64,000 bases of DNA from an uncultured Lachnobacterium sp. (GTDB lineage Bacteria; Bacillota; Clostridia; Lachnospirales; Lachnospiraceae): contig URSS01000006.1 in assembly GCA_900550545.1 (NCBI GenBank), forward strand, positions 1 through 64,000. The letters are read 5' to 3'. This document shows, one piece after another, positions 1-8,470 of the stretch. Both the position numbers and the translations under genes were made by a program. Below the pieces are notes generated by a model, which worked only from the letters and a program-made list of their open reading frames with translations, had not been told where the DNA came from and did not search any database. The number at the start of each line of letters is the position of its first letter. Within the stretch, counting starts at the first letter, position 1.

Positions 1-129
1 GCAGGACGTCAGGTTCACTTCAAGGCTATGAGAAAGCTTGCTTCTGAGCATCCATCAGAGAAGGTTGGAGCTGAGATTCGTAAGCTGTACAGCTGGAACA
101 ACGAGGGCGACAAGCTCATCAATAACTAA
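1..129 (+). CDS. ilvC: Ketol-acid reductoisomerase, C-terminal end only (partial)
   Basis: The window opens inside a reading frame that runs for 42 residues to a TAA stop at 127-129. The visible tail has the pattern FKAMRKLASEHPSEKVG followed by an IRKLYSW segment. This resembles the closing helix of class I ketol-acid reductoisomerases, where a basic FxAxRR stretch precedes EHxIEKVGxxLRxMM. That enzyme converts acetolactate to dihydroxyisovalerate in valine and leucine synthesis. A branched-chain role fits the neighbours, leuS behind a leucine T-box and leuCD a few kilobases on. The call rests on a short tail, so it is probable rather than certain; the NADPH-binding and catalytic parts lie outside the window. 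Confidence 0.65.
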   Translation, partial: AGRQVHFKAMRKLASEHPSEKVGAEIRKLYSWNNEGDKLINN

Positions 130-142
130 TCCGTACATAATT

Positions 143-171
143 AGGCTTCGGCATTTTGCCGGAGCCTTTTT
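143..171 (+). terminator. Rho-independent terminator after ilvC
   Basis: AGGCTTCGGC at 143-152 pairs with GCCGGAGCCT at 158-167 around the loop ATTTT, with one G-U pair, and a T run follows. It closes the ilvC transcript before the leuS promoter. Confidence 0.9.
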
Positions 172-222
172 GCTTTTATTCCAATACATGGAATGGGTTT
201 TACGGTTTGTTATGAAAATCAG

Positions 223-250
223 TTGACAAAAACCGGAACTATGATAGAAT
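223..250 (+). promoter_or_regulatory. SigA-type promoter for the leuS T-box transcript
   Basis: TTGACA at 223-228 and TAGAAT at 245-250 are separated by 16 bp. The predicted start is near 257, just ahead of the T-box leader. Confidence 0.75.
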
Positions 251-257
251 AAATCTG

Positions 258-535
258 TTATTTGGTTAAATCTGAATAGACAATGCAATGAAGAGGAATA
301 GTAGGATTCAAGGATTTTTCAGAGAGCTGTCGGCAGGTGCGAGGCAGTAGATTTTGAATTTGAACTCGCCTTGGAGCAGCCAGGCAGAAGACTTCGACGG
401 AAGTTGTTTAGGTTTGGACGGTTAATCTTCGATAAAAGATTATGAGTGCGTGTTTGTTTATAAACAGACACGAAACAGAGTGGTACCACGGAGTATAATC
501 TTCGTCTCTTAAATTATAGAGACGAAGATTTTTTG
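258..535 (+). promoter_or_regulatory. T-box riboswitch, leucine specific
   Basis: The leader has an AGAGAG segment near 319 and a specifier loop in which GAA is followed by CTC (365-367) and GCC, so the specifier codon is Leu CUC. The T-box core at about 477-491 reads AGAGTGGTACCACGG, close to the AGGGUGGNACCGCG consensus. A terminator follows, with AATCTTCGTCTCT (497-509) pairing to AGAGACGAAGATT (518-530) and then T residues. In this family uncharged tRNA-Leu stabilises the antiterminator and switches on leuS. The specifier is read from the sequence; the full Stem I fold was not computed. Confidence 0.93.
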
Positions 536-553
536 ATTTTAAAGGAGGAACAT

Positions 554-2971
554 ATGTCAGAAGTGTACAACCACAAAGTCGTGGAAAAAAAGTGGCAGAA
601 AGTCTGGGATGATGAGAAGGCTTTTGCTGCAACAAATGATTATTCAAAACCAAAGTATTATGCATTGGTTGAGTTCCCATATCCATCTGGACAGGGACTT
701 CATGTAGGACACCCAAGACCATATACGGCATTGGATATCGTTGCCCGTAAGAGAAGAATGCAGGGATACAATGTACTTTATCCAATGGGATGGGATGCAT
801 TTGGTTTGCCTACAGAGAACTATGCTATTAAGAATAAGATTCATCCGAAGATCGTAACAGAGAACAATGTAAAACATTTCAAGGAACAGTTACATTCTCT
901 TGGCTATTCTTTTGACTGGGATCGTGAGATCAATACAACCGATCCAAATTATTATAAATGGACACAGTGGATTTTCCTGAAACTGTTCAAAGCTGGTCTT
1001 GCTTATAAGAAAGAGATGCCAATTAACTGGTGTACTTCCTGCAAGGTTGGTCTTGCAAATGAGGAAGTTGTCAATGGTGTATGTGAGCGTTGTGGAGCTC
1101 CGGTTGTCCGCAAGGTAAAAAGCGAGTGGATGCTTAAAATCACAGAGTATGCAGACAAGCTGATTGAAGGTCTGAATGACGTTGATTATATCGAGCGTGT
1201 TAAGGTTTCACAGAAGAATTGGATTGGACGTTCTACCGGTGCGGAAGTTGATTTCCAGATCAAAGATACGGAAGATAAGCTTCGCATTTATACAACAAGA
1301 TGTGATACATTGTTCGGTGTAACTTACATGGTTGTATCTCCGGAACATCCATATCTGGACAAATACAAAGATCAGATTAAGAACTGGGATGAGATTCTTG
1401 CGTATCGTGAGCAGGCTTCCAGAAAGTCTGATTTTGAGCGTGCAGAGCTTGCAAAGGATAAGACGGGTGTTGCAATCGATGGACTGACTGCAATCAATCC
1501 GGTAAACGGGAAAGAAGTTCCAATCTGGGTATCTGATTATGTACTTATGAGCTACGGAACAGGTGCAATTATGGCTGTTCCTGCACATGATGAAAGAGAC
1601 TGGGAATTCGCAAAGAAATTTAACCTTCCAATTATTCAGGTCGTTGCAAAGAACGGTGAGGAAGTGGATGTCAATGAAGTAGCATTTACGGACGTTGCAA
1701 CAGGCGTACTCATTAACTCTGATTTCTTAAACGGACTGGAAGTAAAGGATGCCAAAGAGAAGATGATTTCCTTCCTGGAAGAGAAAGGCATCGGTCAGGC
1801 AAAGACAAATTACAAATTAAGAGACTGGGTATTCTCACGTCAGCGTTACTGGGGAGAGCCAATACCGATTGTACATTGTGACAAGTGCGGATATGTTCCG
1901 ATTGATGAGAGTGAACTTCCATTATTATTGCCGGAAGTAGAAAGTTATATGCCTACAGACAACGGTGAGTCACCGCTTGCAGCGATGACCGACTGGGTAA
2001 ATACAACTTGTCCTTGCTGTGGTGGACCTGCAAAGCGTGAGACAGATACTATGCCTCAGTGGGCCGGATCTTCCTGGTATTTCTTAAGATATACAGATCC
2101 ACATAATGATAAGGCACTTGCAAGTCCGGAAGCATTAAAATACTGGCTTCCAGTGGACTGGTACAATGGTGGAATGGAGCATACAACTCTTCACTTACTG
2201 TATTCTCGTTTCTGGCATAAATTCTTATATGATCAGGGCGTTGTTCCGACTCCGGAACCATACCAGAAGAGAACATCACACGGTATGATCCTTGGTGAGA
2301 ACGGCGAGAAGATGTCAAAGTCCAGAGGAAACGTTGTTAATCCGGATGATATCGTAAACGAGTACGGTGCAGATACACTTCGTACGTACGAGATGTTTAT
2401 TGGTGCATTCGATCTGGCTGCTTCCTGGTCAGAGGATGGTGTAAAGGGATGCCGCAGATTCCTCGATCGTGTATGGAAGCTGCAGGATCTTATGACGGAA
2501 GAAGAAGGATACTCAAAGGATCTTGAGACAAAGATGCATCAGACAATTAAGAAAGTCTCTAATGACTTCGAAAATCTGAAGTACAATACTGCAATTGCTG
2601 CAATGATGGCAATCCTCAATGATTTCTACAAGAAGGGATCTATCACAAAGGGCGAGCTTAAGACTCTGATTATCCTGCTCAATCCGGTTGCTCCTCATAT
2701 CACAGAGGAAATGTGGCAGGCAATTGGCTGCGAAGGCAGAGTATACCAGCAGACATGGCCGGAATATGATGAAGCAAAGACCGTTGAGTCTTCTGTAGAA
2801 ATTGCAGTACAGATTAACGGAAAAGTAAAAGGAACACTTGGAATTCAGAAGGATGATCCGAAGGATGAAGTTATTGCGAAAGCAAAAGAAGCAATCGCTG
2901 ACAAGCTGACTGGAAATATTGTTAAAGAGATTTATGTTCCGGGAAGACTTGTAAATATTGTAATGAAATAG
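554..2971 (+). CDS. leuS: Leucyl-tRNA synthetase
   Basis: This class I synthetase charges tRNA-Leu and edits mischarged products in its CP1 insertion. The 805-residue protein has the HIGH motif as HVGH at residues 50-53 and KMSKS near 586-590, the usual order and a normal bacterial length. Cysteine pairs of the CxxC type occur near residues 160-180 and again before the conserved MPQWAGSSWYFLRY segment. The C-terminal IxVQINGKVKG segment is the typical LeuS tail. The ATG at 554 is chosen because AAAGGAGG lies just upstream; an in-frame ATG at 533 sits inside the T-box terminator and is rejected. Expression should be controlled by the leucine T-box. Confidence 0.98.
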   Translation: MSEVYNHKVVEKKWQKVWDDEKAFAATNDYSKPKYYALVEFPYPSGQGLHVGHPRPYTALDIVARKRRMQGYNVLYPMGWDAFGLPTENYAIKNKIHPKIVTENNVKHFKEQLHSLGYSFDWDREINTTDPNYYKWTQWIFLKLFKAGLAYKKEMPINWCTSCKVGLANEEVVNGVCERCGAPVVRKVKSEWMLKITEYADKLIEGLNDVDYIERVKVSQKNWIGRSTGAEVDFQIKDTEDKLRIYTTRCDTLFGVTYMVVSPEHPYLDKYKDQIKNWDEILAYREQASRKSDFERAELAKDKTGVAIDGLTAINPVNGKEVPIWVSDYVLMSYGTGAIMAVPAHDERDWEFAKKFNLPIIQVVAKNGEEVDVNEVAFTDVATGVLINSDFLNGLEVKDAKEKMISFLEEKGIGQAKTNYKLRDWVFSRQRYWGEPIPIVHCDKCGYVPIDESELPLLLPEVESYMPTDNGESPLAAMTDWVNTTCPCCGGPAKRETDTMPQWAGSSWYFLRYTDPHNDKALASPEALKYWLPVDWYNGGMEHTTLHLLYSRFWHKFLYDQGVVPTPEPYQKRTSHGMILGENGEKMSKSRGNVVNPDDIVNEYGADTLRTYEMFIGAFDLAASWSEDGVKGCRRFLDRVWKLQDLMTEEEGYSKDLETKMHQTIKKVSNDFENLKYNTAIAAMMAILNDFYKKGSITKGELKTLIILLNPVAPHITEEMWQAIGCEGRVYQQTWPEYDEAKTVESSVEIAVQINGKVKGTLGIQKDDPKDEVIAKAKEAIADKLTGNIVKEIYVPGRLVNIVMK

Positions 2972-2987
2972 CATAGTTATATGATTA

Positions 2988-3020
2988 GAACCCTGGAATT
3001 TATTCCGGGGTTCTTGTTTT
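2988..3020 (+). terminator. Rho-independent terminator after leuS
   Basis: GAACCCTGGAAT at 2988-2999 pairs with ATTCCGGGGTTC at 3002-3013 across a two-base loop, followed by TTGTTTT. Confidence 0.93.
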
Positions 3021-3068
3021 AGAAATTCAATAAAAGGATAAACTATATATCATCAAAAGGTCTGGAGT

Positions 3069-3824
3069 GTGAATGAAGTCATGAAATTGTCATCTTTGAA
3101 ATATTTTTTTACATATGAAACCAAAATTCCGGATGGCATTGGATTTAAATTGTTTGGAATATGGCATATTCTGTGTCTTTTGTTATGTCTTGCTGTTACA
3201 GTAGTTTCTTTACACTGGTATTGGAAGGCAAAGGCACAAAAAAAGCAAAAAGTCGAAAAAACAATTGCTTTGTCGCTGGTTGGCTGGATGATTCTTCGGG
3301 CAATTTATATTGCGGTCATCGGGGAGAATTTCTTATATGAACTTCCGTTTCATTTGTGCAGTATGACAGGAATTTTATGTGGGATTCATTGTTTCACGAA
3401 GTGGAAATGGTTAGGACAGGTGCTGTATGCATTGTGTCTGCCTGGGGCAATACTGGCATTGCTTTTTCCAAACTGGAATGCATATCCATTGATCCATTTT
3501 ATTTCCCTGGAAGCGATATTGTTTCATTTAGGGATTATTTTGTATGTGACATGCCTGCTTACATCACATGAAGTTGTTCCACAGATGAAAAAAATGTGGC
3601 AGGTAATTGTATTTCTTGCAGTCGTTGTTCCGCCGATTTATGTGTTTGATAAGAAATATCAGGTGAATTATATGTTTGTAAACCGGCCGTCTGGCGGATC
3701 TCCCCTTGAGTGGCTTGCACAATGGATGGGAAATCCGGGATACCTGCTGGGCTATGCCGGCTTGATTCTGCTTTGCATTTTCCTGATGGATTTGGGTTAT
3801 GAAAAATTCACAGGAAGTAAATGA
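3069..3824 (+). CDS. YwaF/TIGR02206-type integral membrane protein
   Basis: The 251-residue protein has about six hydrophobic segments. It carries the motif ELPFHLCSM near residue 95, which resembles the LPLHLCS signature of the YwaF/TIGR02206 family of uncharacterised membrane proteins. The proposed start is GTG at 3069 with AAAAGG eight bases upstream; an ATG four codons later (3081) has a poorer GGAG at 13 bases, so the start is not settled. The gene stands alone between the leuS terminator and the convergent DUF6062-like gene, with only three bases between the two stops. No function is known for the family and none is inferred here. Confidence 0.75.
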   Translation: MNEVMKLSSLKYFFTYETKIPDGIGFKLFGIWHILCLLLCLAVTVVSLHWYWKAKAQKKQKVEKTIALSLVGWMILRAIYIAVIGENFLYELPFHLCSMTGILCGIHCFTKWKWLGQVLYALCLPGAILALLFPNWNAYPLIHFISLEAILFHLGIILYVTCLLTSHEVVPQMKKMWQVIVFLAVVVPPIYVFDKKYQVNYMFVNRPSGGSPLEWLAQWMGNPGYLLGYAGLILLCIFLMDLGYEKFTGSK

Positions 3825-3827
3825 CCG

Positions 3828-4598
3828 CTATTTTTTCAGAACATGTGGTGGAAGAGAAGGATCGCTTCCGCGGAGTTTCTGCATGCCCCGCTGGATGGCG
3901 TCCTTGGAGTTTTTCCAGTCTGCATCACGGTTCTTATAATCGTATTTTTCTACAAACCATGCAACATCTTCATAGACGCGCTCAACATTTTCGCGCATGA
4001 GAGGAAGCATAGTGTCATAGAAATCTTTTCGCTCCTTGTCGGAAAGCATTTCATCTGCCCCTTCGCAGAGCACTTTGAAATGATCGAGGCAGAAACCTTT
4101 GGTTGTGGCAACCTGCTCACGGAATTCCGGATGTTTTTTGTACATGTCAAAAAAAGTTTTCATATATGCCTGAAACGTGTTTTGTACGCTGGTACAGATA
4201 AAACAGGTAGATTCTCTGCGGTTAATCCAGTTTACAATCGAATTGCTGCTGGAATCGGATTTGTTTTTGCTGAAAAATCCGCTTTTTTTTCCGGCGTTTT
4301 CCGGTTTGAAGCGCTTGAACTCGCGATCCATTTCTTCGAGATGACGTTTGTACAATGTCTTTAGTATCCATGCATTTCCAAGAGAATTTCCATAATCAAA
4401 CATTTTTTTGAAATGGGCGCGGCAGAAACCTTCGCGATCGGTCATGTCACGGATATCAGCTTCCATATAGGATGCGCCGTGACCAAGAACAAAATCCATC
4501 ATATGTTCTTCGGTCTTGCGTTCGATATAACAGAAGGGACATTCTCCGGCATTGGCCATGGCATCAGAGATAGGGATAGTGTGTAATTGTTCTTTCAT
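3828..4598 (-). CDS. DUF6062-like cysteine/histidine protein
   Basis: The 256-residue soluble protein contains a twofold pattern. A CxxC (residues 20-23) is followed by CxxH (59-62), and then another CxxC (132-135) by CxxH (170-173). Each half could hold one metal ion, probably zinc; this is inference from spacing. A lysine- and serine-rich linker at about residues 100-122 separates the halves. The overall look matches the DUF6062 family of Clostridia, whose role is unknown. Its ATG overlaps the stop of the LysR regulator gene in an ATGA arrangement, so the two are likely translationally coupled. Confidence 0.7.
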   Translation of the reverse strand: MKEQLHTIPISDAMANAGECPFCYIERKTEEHMMDFVLGHGASYMEADIRDMTDREGFCRAHFKKMFDYGNSLGNAWILKTLYKRHLEEMDREFKRFKPENAGKKSGFFSKNKSDSSSNSIVNWINRRESTCFICTSVQNTFQAYMKTFFDMYKKHPEFREQVATTKGFCLDHFKVLCEGADEMLSDKERKDFYDTMLPLMRENVERVYEDVAWFVEKYDYKNRDADWKNSKDAIQRGMQKLRGSDPSLPPHVLKK

Positions 4599-5503
4599 GA
4601 TTGCTCCTTTGGATTAAAATTTTTATAGAAATCAATAAAACTCTGTAGGGATTTCGATGGTTTTAAATTTTCTTTATAGGAAAATCCGACTTCACGTTCG
4701 TGGATCGGGATACCGAGCGGGACTTCTACAAGACTTCCGTCTGCAAGCTCACCGGACACAAAACTTCGGATGACGCAGGCTACGCCGACACCGATTTTAG
4801 CAAAATCAATCAGAAGATCCATATCGGAAATGTCAATAGAATCAGCGACGGAGATATGATTTTCCTGCAGATAATCGTCGATATACTGGCGGGTCATATT
4901 GTTTTTGTCGAGAAGCATGAGCGTAGAATTACTGAGAATTTCATTTTCCGCGATGCCTCTTTTTTTTAGATTGTTCAGGTAATCGCGGTTCGCAACAAAG
5001 ATGTCCTCAATATTGTCCAGATAGTAGAAGTCAATGTTTTTGAGATTTTCCGGTTTGCCAATGAGTCCGATATCAATTTTATTTTCATCAAGCAGACGAA
5101 GGGTTTCGTTGGTTGACTGGCAGCTGATGGAAATGCTGATATGGGGATTACGGCGGATAAATTCTTTCAGATAAGGAAGGAGCATATGTTTGCAGAGCGT
5201 GGAGCTCACTCCAATCTGCAGATGACCGACACCTAATTCGATCGAACGGCGCAGCTTGTCCTCCCCAAGATTCAATGTTTCAAAAGCTTCTTTTACGTGA
5301 CCATACAGAAGCTGGCCCTCGTCTGTCAGGAGCACCCCGCGGGAACTTCTGGAAAAAAGCTTGCAATTGAGATTTTCTTCCAATTTTTGTATGGATTTAC
5401 TGATTGCCGGCTGGCTGATATAGAGTTCCTTTGCGGCTTTTGATATATTGCCAGCATTGGCTACTGTATAAAAAATCCAGTAAGATGATAGATTTTGATT
5501 CAT
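4595..5503 (-). CDS. LysR-family transcriptional regulator
   Basis: The 302-residue protein begins with a winged helix-turn-helix (GNISKAAKELYISQPAISKSI, roughly residues 17-37), followed by the LysR substrate-binding domain. The start is ATG at 5501-5503, preceded by GGAGGTCATT; the 13 codons further upstream have no ribosome site. It is divergent from leuC with about 175 bp between them, the classic LysR arrangement, so leuCD is the likely target and a leucine-pathway intermediate a possible co-inducer. That is inference from position. The stop overlaps the start of the DUF6062-like gene. Confidence 0.92.
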   Translation of the reverse strand: MNQNLSSYWIFYTVANAGNISKAAKELYISQPAISKSIQKLEENLNCKLFSRSSRGVLLTDEGQLLYGHVKEAFETLNLGEDKLRRSIELGVGHLQIGVSSTLCKHMLLPYLKEFIRRNPHISISISCQSTNETLRLLDENKIDIGLIGKPENLKNIDFYYLDNIEDIFVANRDYLNNLKKRGIAENEILSNSTLMLLDKNNMTRQYIDDYLQENHISVADSIDISDMDLLIDFAKIGVGVACVIRSFVSGELADGSLVEVPLGIPIHEREVGFSYKENLKPSKSLQSFIDFYKNFNPKEQS

Positions 5504-5611
5504 AATGACCTCCATTCTTATGGTGGTTGTGTTATAATACATAGGTAGTATATCATAAAATGAAGTTATGGTAAATATGTTTATTATGTATTTTAATTAT
5601 GAAATAAACCA

Positions 5612-5620
5612 TGCTAGAAT
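5612..5620 (+). promoter_or_regulatory. Extended -10 promoter candidate for leuCD, with direct repeats
   Basis: TG-C-TAGAAT at 5612-5620 fits an extended -10 element; no good -35 is seen, as expected of an activated promoter. The octamer CATGCTAG occurs at 5610-5617 over this element and again at 5642-5649, 32 bp on, close to three helical turns. It may be a regulator site. Confidence 0.45.
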
Positions 5621-5678
5621 ACTATCAATGGAAATATAGCACATGCTAGTGAGTGAAAGTATAAAGGAGGAAACAATC

Positions 5679-6944
5679 ATGGGTATGACAATGACTCAGA
5701 AAATTCTGGCTGCGCATGCAGGGTTAGACAGCGTGAGTGCCGGTCAGCTGATAGAGGCAGATCTTGACCTGGTTCTGGGCAATGATATTACATCTCCAGT
5801 GGCAATTCATGAAATTGAAAAAATGAAAGTGGACGGTGTATTCCACAAGGACAAAATCGCACTTGTCATGGATCATTTTGCACCAAACAAAGATATTAAA
5901 TCTGCACAGCACTGTAAATGTGTCCGCGAGTTTGCATGCAAGAATGAAATTACAAATTATTTTGATGTTGGAGAGATGGGAATCGAGCACGCACTGCTTC
6001 CGGAGAAAGGTCTTACAGTAGCCGGAGATGTGATTATCGGTGCGGATTCACACACATGTACATATGGCGCACTTGGTGCATTCTCTACCGGTGTCGGAAG
6101 TACTGATATGGCAGCTGGTATGGCTACCGGAAAGGCATGGTTTAAAGTACCATCCGCAATTCGTTTCAACATTACAGGTAAGCCTGCAAAGTGGATCAGC
6201 GGTAAAGATGTTATCCTTCATATCATTGGTATGATCGGTGTAGATGGCGCTTTATACAAGTCTATGGAGTTTGTTGGAGATGGTATCCAGTATCTGACAA
6301 TGGATGATCGTTTCACAATTGCAAATATGGCAATTGAGGCAGGCGGAAAGAATGGTATTTTCCCGGTAGATGATCTGACACGTGCTTATATGAAGGAACA
6401 TTCTAAGCGTCCATTCGTTGAGTATGAAGCAGACGAGGATGCAGAGTATGATGAGGAATATACGATTGACTTAAGTACTTTAAAGCCAACAGTAGCTTTT
6501 CCTCACCTTCCGGAAAACACAAGAACGATTGATGAAGTTGGCGATGTAAAGATCGACCAGGTAGTAATCGGTTCCTGTACAAACGGACGTATGGATGACT
6601 TACGCATTGCGGCAAAGATTCTCGAGGGAAAGAAAGTTGCAAAGGGAATCCGTGTGATCGTAATTCCTGCAACACAGCAGATTTATCTGGACGCGATGAC
6701 AGAAGGTCTGATCCGTACATTTATTGAGGCAGGAGCAATTGTCAGCACACCAACCTGCGGTCCATGTCTTGGTGGATATATGGGAGTTCTTGCAGAGGGC
6801 GAGCGTTGTATTTCTACAACAAATCGTAACTTTGTAGGACGTATGGGTCATGTAGAGTCTGAAGTATATCTTGCAAGCCCTGCAGTTGCTGCTGCAAGTG
6901 CAATCACCGGCAAGATTTCAGGACCTGACGAAGTAATGGACTAA
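5679..6944 (+). CDS. leuC: 3-isopropylmalate dehydratase, large subunit
   Basis: The 421-residue protein is an aconitase-superfamily large subunit that isomerises 2- to 3-isopropylmalate with LeuD. The iron-sulfur ligands appear in GSCTNGR (near residue 301) and TCGPCLGG (near 359-366). HTCTYGALGAFSTGVGSTD is the usual active-site region. The length matches the shorter archaeal/clostridial LeuC type. ATG at 5679 has GGAGG eight bases upstream; an in-frame ATG at 5643 lacks one and lies in a promoter repeat. Closely related enzymes act on homoaconitate or citrate, so substrate is inferred from leuD and the ilvC/leuS context. Confidence 0.9.
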   Translation: MGMTMTQKILAAHAGLDSVSAGQLIEADLDLVLGNDITSPVAIHEIEKMKVDGVFHKDKIALVMDHFAPNKDIKSAQHCKCVREFACKNEITNYFDVGEMGIEHALLPEKGLTVAGDVIIGADSHTCTYGALGAFSTGVGSTDMAAGMATGKAWFKVPSAIRFNITGKPAKWISGKDVILHIIGMIGVDGALYKSMEFVGDGIQYLTMDDRFTIANMAIEAGGKNGIFPVDDLTRAYMKEHSKRPFVEYEADEDAEYDEEYTIDLSTLKPTVAFPHLPENTRTIDEVGDVKIDQVVIGSCTNGRMDDLRIAAKILEGKKVAKGIRVIVIPATQQIYLDAMTEGLIRTFIEAGAIVSTPTCGPCLGGYMGVLAEGERCISTTNRNFVGRMGHVESEVYLASPAVAAASAITGKISGPDEVMD

Positions 6945-6972
6945 GAATTGTCCATAGAAATGGAGAGAAAAA

Positions 6973-7461
6973 ATGAAAGCTGCACATGGTAAAGTTTTTA
7001 AATATGGTGACAACGTAGATACCGATGTAATCATTCCGGCAAGATATCTGAATTCTTCCGATCCGAAAGAATTGGCAACACATTGCATGGAAGACATCGA
7101 TAAAGACTTCGTAAATAATGTAAAAGAAGGCGACATCATGGTCGCTAATAAGAATTTTGGATGTGGCTCTTCCCGTGAGCATGCACCAATTTCAATCAAG
7201 GCATCCGGCATCAGCTGCGTAATCGCTGAGACATTTGCCCGCATTTTCTATCGTAATGCGATCAATATCGGACTCCCGATTATTGAATGTCCGGAAGCTG
7301 CCAAGGCAATCTCCGTTGGAGATGAGGTGGAAGTGGATTTTGATTCCGGCGTAATCACAGATGTGACAACAGGAGAAAAATTCCAGGGACAGGCATTCCC
7401 GCCATTCATGCAGAAGATTATCGACTGTGAAGGCCTGGTAAATTACATTAATCAGAAATAA
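6973..7461 (+). CDS. leuD: 3-isopropylmalate dehydratase, small subunit
   Basis: The 162-residue swivelling subunit starts 28 bp after leuC with GGAGAG upstream. It has the diagnostic FGCGSSREHAP motif near residues 56-66 and the IPARYL substrate-loop region near residue 24. It forms the active heterodimer with LeuC. A strong terminator follows at once, so no leuB, leuA or ilvD is cotranscribed downstream, unlike many leucine operons. The small-subunit loop reads YLNS, and without comparison this does not prove isopropylmalate over homoaconitate or citrate. Confidence 0.9.
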   Translation: MKAAHGKVFKYGDNVDTDVIIPARYLNSSDPKELATHCMEDIDKDFVNNVKEGDIMVANKNFGCGSSREHAPISIKASGISCVIAETFARIFYRNAINIGLPIIECPEAAKAISVGDEVEVDFDSGVITDVTTGEKFQGQAFPPFMQKIIDCEGLVNYINQK

Positions 7462-7479
7462 ACAGAGTGTGATACAAAA

Positions 7480-7505
7480 TGGGGCTGCGGATGCAGCCTC
7501 ATTTT
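7480..7505 (+). terminator. Rho-independent terminator after leuD
   Basis: GGGGCTGC pairs with GCAGCCTC around a GGAT loop, followed by ATTTTT. Confidence 0.85.
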
Positions 7506-7522
7506 TACTATATATAAAATTC

Positions 7523-8335
7523 CTATACGATGTTGTTTTCGGTGGACAGATTTTTGAGATATTCAAGAAAATTGGTGGATATTTTTGCCTTGGTATAGAT
7601 GTCGGCATAATCACGTGCAGACAGATCTTCGATATAATTTTCCGGGAAGTTCTTACAGATGCCGTGCTGCCGCGCTAAATCCACTGCTTTGTTATAGGCG
7701 ATGGCAGCCTGCGTTTCACTTCGATAAGTACCAATTGTATAATTGCCGTTGATATGCAGGCGTACGCGGTAGCGTGTTTTCTCGTTTTTTGTAAAGACAA
7801 AGACCCCGTGATAACGGTTGATAATTTCGATATTGGAGTAGCGCAGATCGTGGTCATCTCCATTGACAAAACGGTAATCCCGGTCACGCACACCATAATT
7901 TTTGATTCCATACCGGTTCAAAATCGTGATCTGCATACCGTAGTCGTTTACATACAAATGTCCCTGTCGTTTTAAGATTTTATGACTGCTGTAATAAAAC
8001 AAATCATCAATATCAAATTTTAATTCGTGGTGCAGATCGAGATAGTAGCTGAAGTAATTTTTATGTAGATAAATTGGTGTCGGGATATACATGCCGTTGT
8101 CACGGAAATTTACCAGGGAAATAATTTTCTCAAAAGAAAGATAGTTGGTAAAGGCCAGTGATTCTTCCAGAGAAAGAGGTTCGCTGCTAATTTTTAAAGC
8201 ACAACGATAGGCACAGTGGGCATCTTCTTCGGTCGGAAAGCTCCCGAGGCTGATGTGCTTGCTGCGATAAGTAATGCTGCTGCGATAGTAAACGGTTCCG
8301 TCCTTTTTCGTTGCAAGATAAACACCAGGTAACAT
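7523..8335 (-). CDS. AP2-domain protein with HNH-like middle region
   Basis: The 270-residue protein shows three parts. Residues 3-50 resemble an AP2 fold: a GVYLATKKDG turn, a YYRSSIT strand, ISLGSFPTEEDAHCAY, then a helix. Residues about 120-173 resemble the NUMOD/HNH region of homing endonucleases, including DHDLRYSNIEII, but the full histidine-asparagine-histidine set is not obvious. Residues 174-232 are a clearer AP2 domain, with YRVRLHINGNYTIGTYRSETQAA broken across strand and helix. Plant AP2 domains bind DNA and bacterial ones usually sit in mobile HNH enzymes. Here it looks like a domesticated DNA-binding protein. The start at 8335 follows AAAGGAGT. It is divergent from thrC. Confidence 0.65.
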   Translation of the reverse strand: MLPGVYLATKKDGTVYYRSSITYRSKHISLGSFPTEEDAHCAYRCALKISSEPLSLEESLAFTNYLSFEKIISLVNFRDNGMYIPTPIYLHKNYFSYYLDLHHELKFDIDDLFYYSSHKILKRQGHLYVNDYGMQITILNRYGIKNYGVRDRDYRFVNGDDHDLRYSNIEIINRYHGVFVFTKNEKTRYRVRLHINGNYTIGTYRSETQAAIAYNKAVDLARQHGICKNFPENYIEDLSARDYADIYTKAKISTNFLEYLKNLSTENNIV

Positions 8336-8376
8336 AAAAAACTCCTTTGAATGAAAAAACATACACTTTTTACATA

Positions 8377-8385
8377 AGTATAACA
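8377..8385 (-). promoter_or_regulatory. Extended -10 promoter candidate for the AP2 gene
   Basis: Read on the minus strand this stretch gives TG-T-TATACT, an extended -10 element about 40 bp before the AP2 gene start. It lies back to back with the thrC promoter, so the two cores nearly touch. Confidence 0.45.
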
Positions 8386-8396
8386 TAGGAATTTCA

Positions 8397-8425
8397 TTGA
8401 CACCACCTGCTTTTTTTCCTATAAT
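8397..8425 (+). promoter_or_regulatory. Consensus SigA promoter for thrC
   Basis: TTGACA at 8397-8402 and TATAAT at 8420-8425 are separated by exactly 17 bp, a perfect consensus about 45 bp ahead of the thrC start. Confidence 0.92.
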
Positions 8426-8470
8426 GTACGAGAAGCTTACAGGACAAATTTGTGAAAATGAGGACTTAAA

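Noticed and set aside
533..553. Upstream ATG for leuS
   Set aside because: It lies in the T run of the T-box terminator with no ribosome site; ATG 554 has AAAGGAGG.
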